Shown here piece after piece: positions 27,720 to 36,836 of a stretch of 64,000 nucleotides of DNA. The notes beneath the pieces are model-generated. The model did not search any database. It worked only from the letters and a program-made list of their open reading frames with translations, and was not told the origin of the DNA. The stretch is from Elioraea sp. (GTDB lineage: Bacteria > Pseudomonadota > Alphaproteobacteria > Acetobacterales > Acetobacteraceae). Every line of letters begins with the position of its first letter. The first letter of the stretch is position 1. The stretch lies in the NCBI RefSeq assembly GCF_022842375.1, contig NZ_JALHPR010000016.1, forward strand, positions 1 to 64,000. Reading direction: 5' to 3'. Position numbers and translations under genes: made by a program.

Positions 27720-29362
27720 TGAACAAGCGGGTGACCGAACCGTTGCTGACGGTCAGCAATCTCGGCGTGACCTTCCGCGCGGGGACGAAGGACATCGTCG
27801 GCGTCGAGGGTGCCTCGTTCACCCTCGATCGCGGCGAGACGCTGGCGCTGGTCGGCGAGAGCGGGTCGGGCAAGTCGGTCACGGCACTCTCGGTGCTCCA
27901 GCTCCTGCCCTATCCCGCGGCGCGGCACCCGGAGGGATCGTCGATCAGGCTCGCAGGGCAGGAGATGATCGGTGCGGAGCTCGGCACGCTGCGCGAGGCG
28001 CGCGGCGGCATCGCAGGGATGGTGTTCCAGGAGCCGATGACGAGCCTGAACCCGCTGCACACGATCGAGCGGCAGATTGTCGAGGCGGTGCAGCTGCACC
28101 GGCCTCTCTCGCTCCCGGCCGCCCGCGCGCGGGCGGTGGAGTGCCTCTCGATGGCCGGCTTCGCCGATGCCGCCAACCGCCTCGGCGCCTTTCCGCACCA
28201 GCTCTCCGGTGGGCAGCGGCAGCGTGTGATGATCGCGATGGCGCTCGCGAACGACCCGGCACTGCTGATAGCGGATGAGCCGACGACGGCGCTCGACGTC
28301 ACGATCCAGGCGCAGATCCTGAAGCTTCTTGCGGAATTGAAACAGCGCCTCGGCATGGCGCTCCTGCTCATCAGCCACGACCTCGCGATCGTCCGCCGCT
28401 ACGCCGATCGTGTCTGCGTGATGCAGAAGGGCCGGATCGTCGAGCAGGGGCGCGTGGCGGATGTGTTCGACAATCCCCAGCACCCCTACACCCAGATGCT
28501 GCTCGCGGCAGAGCCCAAGGGCATGGCCGCACCGGTGGCCGCGGATGCGCCCGAGGTGATGGCGGGCGAGGATGTGAAGGTGCATTTCCCGATCCGCCGC
28601 GGCCTTCTCCGCCGCACCGTCTCGGTGATCAAGGCGTGCGATGGCATCTCGGTGCGCGTGCGCGAGGGCGAAACGGTCGGCCTCGTCGGCGAGAGCGGCT
28701 CGGGCAAGACGACGATGGGGCTCGCCCTGCTCGGGCTTGAACGGTCCGAGGGCATGATCCGCTTCGAGGGGCGCCCGATCCAGGGCCTCGACCGTTCCGC
28801 GATGCGACCGTTGCGCCGGCGGATGCAGATCGTGTTCCAGGACCCGTTCGGCTCCCTCTCGCCCCGCATGTCGATCGCCGAGATCATCGGCGAGGGGCTG
28901 GCGATCCACGAGCCGGGGCTTGATGCGGCGGCACGCGGCCGCACGGTGCGGGCAGCCCTCGATGAGGTCGGGCTCGACCCGGGTTCCGCCGATCGCTATC
29001 CGCATGAATTCTCCGGCGGGCAGCGCCAGCGCGTCGCGATCGCCCGCGCGCTCGTGCTCAAGCCACGCTTCATCGTGCTGGACGAACCGACCTCGGCGCT
29101 CGACATGTCGGTGCAGGCGCAGATCGTCGCGCTGCTGCGCGGATTGCAGGAACGGTATCGCCTCGCCTATCTCTTCATCAGCCATGACCTCAAGGTGGTG
29201 CGCGCCATGGCGCATCACGTCGTGGTGCTGAAGGATGGCCGGGTGGTCGAGCAGGGGGAGACGCATACGGTGATGGACGCGCCACGCGAGCCGTATACAC
29301 GCGCGCTGATGGATGCCGCCTTCTCGCTGAAGGCGACCGAGGGCGGCGTGGTGCGGAGCTAG
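27719..29362 (+). CDS. yejF: ABC peptide transporter ATPase, fused two-domain YejF type
   Basis: 547 residues with two complete nucleotide-binding domains. Each has a Walker A (GESGSGKS near residue 45; GESGSGKT near 323), a signature loop (LSGGQRQRV near 161; FSGGQRQRV near 430) and a Walker B ending ADEPTTALD or LDEPTSALD. The C-terminal oligopeptide-transport helix ends near HPYTQMLLAAEP in the first half. It powers import by YejABE. All catalytic elements are intact in both halves. Confidence 0.93.
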   Translation: MNKRVTEPLLTVSNLGVTFRAGTKDIVGVEGASFTLDRGETLALVGESGSGKSVTALSVLQLLPYPAARHPEGSSIRLAGQEMIGAELGTLREARGGIAGMVFQEPMTSLNPLHTIERQIVEAVQLHRPLSLPAARARAVECLSMAGFADAANRLGAFPHQLSGGQRQRVMIAMALANDPALLIADEPTTALDVTIQAQILKLLAELKQRLGMALLLISHDLAIVRRYADRVCVMQKGRIVEQGRVADVFDNPQHPYTQMLLAAEPKGMAAPVAADAPEVMAGEDVKVHFPIRRGLLRRTVSVIKACDGISVRVREGETVGLVGESGSGKTTMGLALLGLERSEGMIRFEGRPIQGLDRSAMRPLRRRMQIVFQDPFGSLSPRMSIAEIIGEGLAIHEPGLDAAARGRTVRAALDEVGLDPGSADRYPHEFSGGQRQRVAIARALVLKPRFIVLDEPTSALDMSVQAQIVALLRGLQERYRLAYLFISHDLKVVRAMAHHVVVLKDGRVVEQGETHTVMDAPREPYTRALMDAAFSLKATEGGVVRS

Positions 29363-29366
29363 GGCG

Positions 29367-29819
29367 GTGGCGGATCGTCGTGTTCGTGATGCGCATGCCA
29401 AGCTCGTGCGTCTGGTTGCCGAGAAGCGGCTCATGCTCGGCGTCAACATCGGGCTGATGAGCCGGCCAGGCAGCCCCGTGTTCCGCCGGATCGAGACGGC
29501 GCTGCCCATCTTCATCGGCATCATGGGCACGATCGGCGGGGTCGCCATCGGCGGCCTGCCGCTCGGCATCGTCGCGCTCATGGCGGGGCTCGGCGTTTGG
29601 TTCCTCGTCATCCTCCCGCGGATGAAGGACCAGGTGTACGAGCGCACCGTCGGCTATGCCACGAGCGAGCCTGATGCCTTCGTGAAGGTGTGGGATGCCG
29701 GCGCCGTGACGCTCTCGCGCGACGGCGAGGAGTGCCGGCCACCTGACGGCGACTGGATGGAGTTCGTGCGCCAGAGCAGGACGCGCGAGGAACAGGACAA
29801 GGAGGACGGGTTGTCATGA
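29367..29819 (+). CDS. Conserved two-helix membrane protein of unknown function
   Basis: 150 residues, GTG start four bases after yejF. A basic N-terminus is followed by two closely spaced hydrophobic segments (about residues 47-65 and 66-86, IFIGIMGTIGGVAIGGLPLG and IVALMAGLGVWFLVI), then a soluble charged C-terminus. No family recognised. The spacing suggests cotranscription with the Yej importer and translation coupled to it, but a transport role is only a guess. Confidence 0.65.
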   Translation: MADRRVRDAHAKLVRLVAEKRLMLGVNIGLMSRPGSPVFRRIETALPIFIGIMGTIGGVAIGGLPLGIVALMAGLGVWFLVILPRMKDQVYERTVGYATSEPDAFVKVWDAGAVTLSRDGEECRPPDGDWMEFVRQSRTREEQDKEDGLS

Positions 29820-29829
29820 GGCGTCTGGC

Positions 29830-30762
29830 ATGAACGCGCTTCTGGTCTCGACCAAACCGGCGACCATGCAGGTCTGGCGCGAGGAACTGCTGGCACTGGA
29901 CCCGGGCCTCGACATCCGCCTCTTCCCCGACACCGGGCCGGTCGAGGACATCGCCGCGGCGGTGACGTGGAACCACCCGCCGGAGGATCTCCACCGCTAT
30001 CCCAACCTCAAGCTGCTGATCAGCATGGGTGCTGGCGTCGATCACCTGTTTCGCCCGCCGGGGCCGCCGCCTGGCGTTGCCGTGGTGCGCCTGGTCGATC
30101 GGCTGCTGACGACAGCGATGAGCGAGTACGTGATGCTCGCCGTCCTCCGCCACCATCGGCAGGACGAGGGCTACCGCGCTCTCCAGGCCGCGCGCGTGTG
30201 GGACGAGCTTCCCGCACCCGACACCGAGGCAACGCGCATCGGCATCCTGGGCCTCGGCAATCTCGGGGCGGATGCGGCGCGCAAGCTTGCGGCCCTCGGC
30301 TTCCGCGTCGCCGGCTGGTCGCGCACGCCCAAGGAGCTTCCCGGCATCGAGACGGTTTCAGGACAGGACGCGCTGCTGCCGTTTCTTGCGCGAACCGATA
30401 TCCTGGTCTGCCTCTTGCCGCTGACGCCGGAGACGGAGGGCCTCGTCAATGCGCGCACGCTGGCCGCTTTGCCGCGCGGGGCCTACGTCATCAACCCCGC
30501 GCGCGGCGGGCATGTCGTTGAGGAGGACCTCCTCGCCGCCCTCGACCAGGGGCACGTCAGCGGGGCGACGCTCGACGTGTTCCGCACCGAGCCGCTGCCG
30601 CAGGACCACCGCTTCTGGGCGCACCCGAAGGTGATCCTCACCCCCCACGCGGCCTCGATCACGATCCCGCGCAGCGTCGCGCCGCAGGTCGTGGACAATC
30701 TCGCGCGGCTGCGCGAGGGGCGGCCGCTGGCCAACGTGGTGGATGTTTCGGTCGGATACTGA
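29830..30762 (+). CDS. Glyoxylate/hydroxypyruvate reductase A-like dehydrogenase
   Basis: 310-residue D-2-hydroxyacid dehydrogenase of the GhrA branch. The NAD(P) fold GILGLGNLGADAARKL is near residue 137-152. The catalytic arginine is in NPARGGHVVEEDL and the catalytic histidine in VILTPHAAS. It reduces glyoxylate or hydroxypyruvate to glycolate or glycerate. The substrate-side motif LLISMGAGVDHL matches GhrA relatives. It starts 10 bases after the preceding gene and ends before an AT-richer gap. Confidence 0.88.
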   Translation: MNALLVSTKPATMQVWREELLALDPGLDIRLFPDTGPVEDIAAAVTWNHPPEDLHRYPNLKLLISMGAGVDHLFRPPGPPPGVAVVRLVDRLLTTAMSEYVMLAVLRHHRQDEGYRALQAARVWDELPAPDTEATRIGILGLGNLGADAARKLAALGFRVAGWSRTPKELPGIETVSGQDALLPFLARTDILVCLLPLTPETEGLVNARTLAALPRGAYVINPARGGHVVEEDLLAALDQGHVSGATLDVFRTEPLPQDHRFWAHPKVILTPHAASITIPRSVAPQVVDNLARLREGRPLANVVDVSVGY

Positions 30763-30883
30763 ATACAGGATGCCGCTCGCGGCAGCGCAATGCATCGCTG
30801 CATGGGGTGCTTGCGAATTTGTATCGTTCTGTTTTCACGACGACGCAGCTGAAACCCAGGCGATGACGGAATCTGTTAACGAA

Positions 30884-30913
30884 AAGGCCCGGCACCTCAC
30901 GGTGCCGGGCCTT
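30884..30913 (-). terminator. Intrinsic terminator of the marR-like gene
   Basis: A perfect 13-pair stem, AAGGCCCGGCACC against GGTGCCGGGCCTT, closes a four-base loop. On the minus strand the stem is followed by TTTTCGTT, and it lies 23 bases past the regulator stop. It could also help stop plus-strand transcription coming from the dehydrogenase. Confidence 0.85.
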
Positions 30914-30936
30914 CTCACATGCCTTGGCGGCTGGCG

Positions 30937-31305
30937 TCAGCCGGCGCGCTTCATGTAGCCGCGGCCCGTGCCGTTCGCCTCGCCCATGATCTTGCGCATC
31001 TCGCGAAGGAAGGCGGCGCCCTTCAGGGTCTGCTGCACGATGACGCTGCGGCGATCCTGCGGATCGACCTTGCGGCGGGCGAGGTCGAGCTCGCCGAGCC
31101 GGTCGAGCGCGCGGGTGATGGCGGGCTTGGAAACGTTCAGCTCCTGCGCGAGGCCGCGCACGGTGTGGGGGCCTTCCGTCATGTAGACGGTCAGGAACAC
31201 GCCGAGCTGGCGGGCGGAGAGATCCGGCCCATCGCGGCGGACCAGCGACACGATGGTCTCACGCAGAACGGAAAGCAGGTGCTCGCTGGCGGGATTGGCT
31301 GCCAT
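30937..31305 (-). CDS. MarR-family transcriptional regulator
   Basis: 122 residues from MAANPASEHLLSVLRETI. A winged helix-turn-helix runs across LSARQLGVFLTVYMTEGP, HTVRGLAQELNVSKPAITRA and the wing KVDPQDRRSVIVQQT. The open frame extends 22 codons upstream (to 31371), but that sequence covers the AT-rich control region and is unlikely to be coding. It ends at a strong terminator and stands alone, so its targets are probably elsewhere. No ligand clue. Confidence 0.85.
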   Translation of the reverse strand: MAANPASEHLLSVLRETIVSLVRRDGPDLSARQLGVFLTVYMTEGPHTVRGLAQELNVSKPAITRALDRLGELDLARRKVDPQDRRSVIVQQTLKGAAFLREMRKIMGEANGTGRGYMKRAG

Positions 31306-31389
31306 GTCATTGTCCTCATGCAAGTGTGGCGGCACCGTTACGGGCCACCGCGTGACTGTCATGTATTCCATTGCACCGGAAAAAACAGT

Positions 31390-31435
31390 CCCCGGAACGA
31401 AAAAGTTCCCGGTGCGTGGCCAAAAAAGGTCACGC
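31390..31435 (-). terminator. Double hairpin between aminopeptidase and marR genes
   Basis: Two hairpins lie in tandem on the minus strand: GCGTGACC-TTTTTT-GGCCACGC (seven of eight pairs), then GGAAC-TTTTTC-GTTCC extended by two further pairs. A TTTTTT run follows the second. The position, 40 bases after the aminopeptidase stop, fits a double terminator that also insulates the marR-like gene. It may instead be part of the marR leader. Confidence 0.6.
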
Positions 31436-31475
31436 CTGCGTCAGGACAGTGTTGCTTGGGCGTCATGACCAGTGT

Positions 31476-32855
31476 TCACCTCGCGGCAAAACGCGCCGCG
31501 AGCCCATGGAAAACGGCCCGCAAGGCCGTTGCCTCTCCACCCTCGGGCCTGCCCGCGCGACTCTGATCGTTCCATGCGTAGAGGTCGATATGCGCCCAAG
31601 GGATGGCAGGGGAGACGAAACGTTGAAGGAACAAAGCGGCCACCACCGCACCGGCATGCGCGTTGCCGGCGACGTTGTTCAGATCCGCCGCGCGGCTGTC
31701 GAGCCATGGCGCATAGCCCTGCCAGAGCGGCAGGCGCCAGAGGGGGTCCTCCGCCGCCCTGCCGGCTGCAAGCAGCGCATCGGCAAGGCCGTCATCATTG
31801 GCAAACAGCGCCGCGAGATCGGGTCCGAGGGCGACGCGCGCAGCGCCCGTCAGCGTCGCGAAATCGATCAACGCGGCAGGATTTGACGCATCGGCATCCG
31901 CCAGAAGGTCGCACAGTACGAGGCGCCCCTCGGCATCGGTGTTGCCGACCTCGACCGTCAGCCCCTTCCGCGTGCGCACGACATCGAGAGGCCGCATCGC
32001 ATGCGCACCGATCGCGTTCTCGACGGCACCGACAAGGAGCCTCAGCCTGACTGGAAGCTTCGCCTGCATCACCAGCCGCGCAACGCCGAGTGCGACGGCA
32101 GCACCCCCCATGTCCTTCTTCATACGTAACATGCCGGCTGGCGGCTTCAGGTCGTAACCGCCCGTATCGAACACGACGCCCTTGCCACAGAGGACGACGA
32201 GCGGCGCGTCCGCTTCACCGCCGTTCCAGGCAAGGTCCGCCACCACGGGCGGACGCGCGCTGCCACGCCCGACCATCGCGATCGTCGGATAGGCAGCCTC
32301 CAGCGCATCGCCGGTGATGAGCGACACTGTCGCCCCCTCGGCCCTGCCAGCCCCGGCTACCGCCTCGGCGAGTTCCGCCGGCCCAAGAACGTTCGCCGGG
32401 TGGTTGATCAGGTCGCGCGTCGCCCACACGGCCTCTGCCTCTGCCACGGCGAAGCCGGCGCCTGCCGGCACGACGAGGCGCGCTGTGTTCTTCGCCGGCT
32501 TGAAGCGGCCGTAGCGATAGGCGCCAAGCGCCCAGCCGAGTGCTGCTGCCTCCGCCCCATCACGGCCTGGCGCGAGCCGCCAGGTGGTTCCCTCCGGCAG
32601 CGCGGTTGCCGCGGCGGCGAACGCGGCGCGCGGCGAGGTGCCGTCGCCGAGGCCGAGCAGTGCGCCGGCAATGCCACCCTCGCCCGGCACAAGGGCGATT
32701 TCACCCTGCTTGGCGACAAATCCTGTCGCTCCCACGAAGTGCCGCGCCGAGTCGGGCAACGACGCCAGAACCTGGTTCAGGTCCGATGCCGCCACGGCGT
32801 GCAGGGGGCGGCTCTCTGCGTCCGGAGTGGATGTTGGGGCGAAGCAGGGAAGCAT
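31476..32855 (-). CDS. M17 leucyl aminopeptidase family protein
   Basis: 459 residues. The C-terminal half has the M17 signature NTDAEGRLVL near residue 303, the zinc and catalytic lysine region VVFDTGGYDLKPPAG, and MKKDMGGAA near 243. It removes N-terminal residues from cytoplasmic peptides with two metal ions. The N-terminal domain is divergent and begins MLPCFAPTSTPD. The frame remains open far upstream (to 34004), but that is antisense to the exporter gene and not coding. The start chosen has a GAGGTGACACG region just before it. Confidence 0.9.
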   Translation of the reverse strand: MLPCFAPTSTPDAESRPLHAVAASDLNQVLASLPDSARHFVGATGFVAKQGEIALVPGEGGIAGALLGLGDGTSPRAAFAAAATALPEGTTWRLAPGRDGAEAAALGWALGAYRYGRFKPAKNTARLVVPAGAGFAVAEAEAVWATRDLINHPANVLGPAELAEAVAGAGRAEGATVSLITGDALEAAYPTIAMVGRGSARPPVVADLAWNGGEADAPLVVLCGKGVVFDTGGYDLKPPAGMLRMKKDMGGAAVALGVARLVMQAKLPVRLRLLVGAVENAIGAHAMRPLDVVRTRKGLTVEVGNTDAEGRLVLCDLLADADASNPAALIDFATLTGAARVALGPDLAALFANDDGLADALLAAGRAAEDPLWRLPLWQGYAPWLDSRAADLNNVAGNAHAGAVVAALFLQRFVSPAIPWAHIDLYAWNDQSRAGRPEGGEATALRAVFHGLAARFAAR

Positions 32856-33032
32856 CGTGTCACCTCTGCGCGGCCGGCGAATGTTCCGTGCCGGGAACGG
32901 CCGCGTCCGCTCGCCCCGCAGCGTCATCGTGAGAGCGCGCGGATAGCGAAACCGCGCCCACTGCGCAATGGCTCCCCCCCACATGGCTCCCCCACATGGT
33001 CCTCCGGCGCAGGACGGGGTAAGCCTGCTTGG

Positions 33033-33983
33033 GTGAGGGAGCACGCTGCACAGACCAATGACGCTTGCCCCGCGCGCACGCGGCTGCGTGCCGCGGCGCT
33101 GCTCTCCGCCGCCTGCCTGTTCTGGGCGGGAAACTTCGTGCTTGGCCGCGCCGCTGCCGGCGAAGTGCCGCCCGTCGGCCTCGCCTTCTGGCGCTGGGCC
33201 ATGGCGGGGGCGGTGCTCGCACCATTCGCCGCGCAATCGCTCTGGGCATCGCGGGCAGAGCTCTGGCGCCATCGTGGCCTGTTCGCCGCTCTCGGCCTCT
33301 TCGGCGTCGCGAGCTTCAACTCGCTGACCTACCTCGCACTCGGCTACACCGAGGCGATCAACGCGGCGCTGACCAACAGCCTGATTCCCGTTGCGATCAT
33401 CGTCGCGGCATTCCTGCTCGATGCCGAGCGGCCGCGCGGCGTGCAGGTCGCGGGGCTGGTGCTGTCGCTCACCGGTGTGGCCGTCATCGTCGCGCGTGGC
33501 GACGTCACCGCCCTCGCGGCCCTCAGGGTGAACAGCGGCGATCTCATCATGCTCGTCGCCGTCATCGCCTGGGGCCTCTACACGGTGCTGCTGCGCCGCG
33601 TGCCGGCTGGCCTTCGCGCCGCCCTCGGGCCGATGGGGCTGCTCGCGGCGACGATCATGTTCGGCCTGCCCATCATCGGCCTGACACATGCGCTCGAGCT
33701 GCTGCTTGGCGGCATCGCCATGCCGGTCGATGGCGTGTCGCTCGCCCTCGTCGCCTATACGGCGCTGTTCGCCTCGATCGCCTCCTATCTCTGCTGGAAC
33801 GGCGGCGTCGCCTTGATCGGCCCCGCCGCGGCCGGCCCGTTCCTGCACCTGATGCCGCCCTTCTCGGCACTGCTTGCGGTGCCACTGCTGGGTGAGCGTG
33901 TGCTGCCCTATCACGGCGTCGGGCTCGCGCTGATCGTCGCCGGCGTCGCGCTGGCGGGGCGCCGGGGAGGGGCGCGCCGATGA
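33033..33983 (+). CDS. EamA/DMT family transporter
   Basis: 316 residues, GTG start. Ten membrane helices in two EamA repeats are expected: LSAACLFWAGNFVLGRAAAG starts the first and GDLIMLVAVIAWGLYTVLLR the second. Typical motifs are YTEAINAALTNSLIPV and LLGERVLPYHGVGLALIVAGV. Family members export metabolites such as amino acids. Coupled to the next EamA gene by an ATGA overlap. No substrate clue. Confidence 0.85.
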   Translation: MREHAAQTNDACPARTRLRAAALLSAACLFWAGNFVLGRAAAGEVPPVGLAFWRWAMAGAVLAPFAAQSLWASRAELWRHRGLFAALGLFGVASFNSLTYLALGYTEAINAALTNSLIPVAIIVAAFLLDAERPRGVQVAGLVLSLTGVAVIVARGDVTALAALRVNSGDLIMLVAVIAWGLYTVLLRRVPAGLRAALGPMGLLAATIMFGLPIIGLTHALELLLGGIAMPVDGVSLALVAYTALFASIASYLCWNGGVALIGPAAAGPFLHLMPPFSALLAVPLLGERVLPYHGVGLALIVAGVALAGRRGGARR

Positions 33984-34891
33984 GGCTGAGGAGCATGTCA
34001 CCACTCTCCGGCATCGGGCTGATGCTGGTGGCGATGGGGCTGTTCGCTGTCGTCAGCGCCTGCGGCAAGGCGGTGCTGTCGCTCGGCCTGCCGCTGCCAC
34101 TGTTCATGCTGTCGCGCGCGGTGCTGACGCTGCTGTTCCTCTCGCCCTGGCTTGCCCGCCGCGGCGGCGCCGGGCTGCTCGCGACGCGGCGGCCGTGGAT
34201 GCATCTCGGCCGCGGCATCTGCGGCGTTCTCTCGATGGGGCTCTCCACCCTCTCGCTCTCGCTGATTCCCCTTGCGGATGCGATCGCGCTGAACCAGGCG
34301 CGGCCGCTCTGGCTGCTCGTGATCGCTGTGCTGTTCCTCGGCGAGAAGGTGGGCTGGCGTCGGCCGCTCGCGGCGATCGTCGGCTTCGCGGGCGTGATGG
34401 TGGTGGCGTTCGGTGACCGTGGCGCGGGGGTGGGCATGGGGCTGAACGCAGGCACGATCGCCGCCCTCACGGGCTCGATCGCCGGTGCTGGCGTCGGCGC
34501 CTTCGTCCGCCGCCTGGCGGCGTCGGGCGAGCCGCCGTTCCGCGTGGTGTTCCTCTACGCCGTGATCAGCCTCGTGGTGTGGACGGTGCCAAGCCTGGCC
34601 GTGTGGCAGACGCCGACGCTGCCTCAGGCAGGCTACCTGGTGGTTGCGGCCGTGGCGGCGATGGCGGGGGATTTCTGTGCCTCCCTTGCCGCAAGGCGGG
34701 CCGAGGCGAGCCTGCTCGCGCCGGTGGAGTTCGTGCAGGTGCCGCTCGGTGCAGCAATCGGCTTCGCGGCGTTCGGCGAGAGGCCGGGTTGGCCGCTCTT
34801 TGCCGGGGCAGCGCTCATGACGCTCTCGGTCGCCTACATTGCCCGCCGCGAGGCGCAACTGGCCCGGGCGAGGGCGCTGGAGGGCAGTTAG
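33980..34891 (+). CDS. EamA/DMT family transporter
   Basis: 303 residues, paralogous in fold to the preceding exporter but clearly different in sequence. It has LMLVAMGLFAVVSACGKAVL near the start, LIPLADAIALNQARPLWLLV and VEFVQVPLGAAIGFAAFGE in the second half. An internal ATG (MSPLSG) five codons in is an alternative start. The stop codon TAG shares bases with the stop of the convergent lipoprotein gene. Confidence 0.85.
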   Translation: MRLRSMSPLSGIGLMLVAMGLFAVVSACGKAVLSLGLPLPLFMLSRAVLTLLFLSPWLARRGGAGLLATRRPWMHLGRGICGVLSMGLSTLSLSLIPLADAIALNQARPLWLLVIAVLFLGEKVGWRRPLAAIVGFAGVMVVAFGDRGAGVGMGLNAGTIAALTGSIAGAGVGAFVRRLAASGEPPFRVVFLYAVISLVVWTVPSLAVWQTPTLPQAGYLVVAAVAAMAGDFCASLAARRAEASLLAPVEFVQVPLGAAIGFAAFGERPGWPLFAGAALMTLSVAYIARREAQLARARALEGS

Positions 34892-35352
34892 CCTCTGAGC
34901 GGCGTCAGGCGGGTGCGGTCGCCCTGCAGGATCGTCACCTTGTCGCCGACGCGGAAGCCCTCGTCATTGGTCTGCACCACCGCGATCGTGCCGCCACCAG
35001 CGACCTCGATGATGAACTCCGTCGCGGTGCCGCCCGTCGCCGCACGCTCGGCCGCGCTGCCGGCAACGCCGCCGATGACCGCGCCGGCAACCCCGGCGAG
35101 AAGGTTCGAGCGCCAATCGCCGCCGATGAAGCTGCCGCCGACGCCGCCCGCGGCAGCGCCGACCAGCGCGCCGGTGTTCCCCTGGCCCTGGACCTGCACG
35201 CTGCGCATCGAGACGATCGTTCCCGTGCTCACGCTCGAAGCCCGGTTGATCTGCTCGCGCGAATAGGTGCTGCCGGTGTTGGCGGGGGCACATGCTGCCG
35301 TGGCGAGCCCGAGCAGCAGAACGGCCAGAAGCGGTTTCGCAGTCGCACGCAT
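34888..35352 (-). CDS. Glycine-zipper outer-membrane lipoprotein, SlyB/Pcp type
   Basis: 154 residues with signal MRATAKPLLAVLLLGLATAAC and lipidated Cys21. The middle is a glycine-zipper 2TM segment (GALVGAAAGGVGGSFIGG and LLAGVAGAVIGGVAGSAAE). The C-terminus is a small beta domain with IIEVAGGGTIAVVQTND and GDKVTIL, as in SlyB. The family sits in the outer membrane and supports envelope stability. An ATG 22 codons upstream is in frame but would place the signal peptide internally. Confidence 0.88.
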   Translation of the reverse strand: MRATAKPLLAVLLLGLATAACAPANTGSTYSREQINRASSVSTGTIVSMRSVQVQGQGNTGALVGAAAGGVGGSFIGGDWRSNLLAGVAGAVIGGVAGSAAERAATGGTATEFIIEVAGGGTIAVVQTNDEGFRVGDKVTILQGDRTRLTPLRG

Positions 35353-35592
35353 GTCATGCCTCACCATGGCGAGCCAGGGGATCGTACCACGCAATGGCAC
35401 TCTGTGGCCCATGAGCAACAGGAGAGCGTCGCCGTGGCGGAATTGCGACCCTTGATGCCTTCACACGCTTGGCAGGGTCCAGCCATTGGTTGTAGCCATT
35501 TATCGGCCGTTTTTGAACGTGACCATGAAGGTTGCGTCAGAGTGTATTTGCTGCGCTGCAAAAACCGGCGGCGTGGCGAGGAGAGGGGTGGC

Positions 35593-36720
35593 ATGGATCG
35601 CGTGGCTGGCTGGCGTCGTCTTCCGGTCGTCCGGGGCCTCCGCGTCTTCGCCACCTGCCTGGCGCTCGCCGCCCTGTCGGCCTGCGGCGGCGGTGGTGGG
35701 CAGCCCACGGTCCACTCCTCCAGCCCGCGCGACTATTCGCCCCCCGGCCCGGCGCACGACCCCTGGGGCCCCTACATCGTCGAGGCGTCAGCCCGCTACG
35801 ACGTGCCGCAGACCTGGATCCGCGAAGTCATGCGCGTCGAGAGTGCCGGGCGGCCGATGGCGCTGTCCGGCGCTGGGGCGATGGGGCTCATGCAGGTGAT
35901 GCCCGCGACATATGCCGAGCTTGCCAACCGCCACGGGCTCGGGCCTGACCCGTACTATCCGAAGGACAACATCCTCGCCGGTACCGCCTATCTCCGCGAG
36001 ATGTACGACCGTTTCGGCAACCCGGCCTTCCTCGCCGCGTATAATGGCGGGCCTGGCACGCTCGATGGCTACCTCGCCGGGCGCCGCGGCCTGCCGAACG
36101 AGACACGCAACTACGTCGCCAAGATCGCGCCGGCGATCGCGGGCACCCACCCGCGCAACCGTGCCGATGCAGCCGTGTACCAGCACGCCGCGCTGCCGGT
36201 GAACATTCCCGCCGGCCCACGTCGCGCCGGGCGCCAGCCGACACAACTCGCCGCCTACACCCCGCCCCGGCCGCCCGCGTCACCGCCGCAGCGCATCGCC
36301 GCCGCGCCCGCACTGGCACCCGTCACTGCGCCGGTGCGTGAGCCGGCCGTGTTGGTCGCCTCCGCCCGCGTGCCGCTGCAGCCCCAGCCCCAGCAGCAGG
36401 GCGGCTTCCGCCTGATCGCCTCGGCAAACGCCGCCCCCTCGGCGCCGCGCCCTGCCTCGCTGACTGGAGCCTGGGCGATCCAGGTCGGCGCGTTCCAGGC
36501 CGAGTCCCAGGCCCGCAGCGCGGCCGACGCCGCCCGCCGCGCAGCACCGGACCTGCTCGCCACCGCGCGGCATGATCTTCGCCCCGTGCGGACGTCGGGC
36601 GGCACGCTCACCCGCGCCCGCCTTGCCGGGCTTTCCGCAGAGGCCGCGATCGCTGCCTGCCAGCGCCTCGAGCGCAGCAACCAGAACTGCGTCGCCCTCT
36701 CGCCCGACGCGCAGGGCTAG
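35593..36720 (+). CDS. Lytic transglycosylase with SPOR domain
   Basis: 375 residues starting MDRVAGWRRLPVVRG. A lipobox-like ALSACGGGGG follows the signal. The SLT domain (about 55-190) has the catalytic glutamate E83 in MRVESAGRP, the GLMQVMPATYAELA motif and AAYNGGPGTLD. A Pro/Ala-rich linker leads to a C-terminal SPOR domain (about 292-372, WAIQVGAFQAESQARSA) that binds denuded septal peptidoglycan. It likely cleaves the sacculus at division sites. The strong GAGGAGAGGGGTGGC before the ATG decides the start. Confidence 0.9.
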   Translation: MDRVAGWRRLPVVRGLRVFATCLALAALSACGGGGGQPTVHSSSPRDYSPPGPAHDPWGPYIVEASARYDVPQTWIREVMRVESAGRPMALSGAGAMGLMQVMPATYAELANRHGLGPDPYYPKDNILAGTAYLREMYDRFGNPAFLAAYNGGPGTLDGYLAGRRGLPNETRNYVAKIAPAIAGTHPRNRADAAVYQHAALPVNIPAGPRRAGRQPTQLAAYTPPRPPASPPQRIAAAPALAPVTAPVREPAVLVASARVPLQPQPQQQGGFRLIASANAAPSAPRPASLTGAWAIQVGAFQAESQARSAADAARRAAPDLLATARHDLRPVRTSGGTLTRARLAGLSAEAAIAACQRLERSNQNCVALSPDAQG

Positions 36721-36836
36721 CGCCTCCCCTCCCCGGTTGTGCAGCCCCCGGTTGCTCCGCTGGCGCGTGCGCGGCATGCTGCGGCCCGTGCATGACGCAG
36801 CGCGCCAAGACAAGGTGACAGCGGGGGAAACAACTC

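Noticed and set aside
32856-34004. Upstream extension of the aminopeptidase frame on the minus strand
   Set aside because: It would be antisense to an EamA transporter and has no M17 sequence; the fold starts at MLPCFAP.
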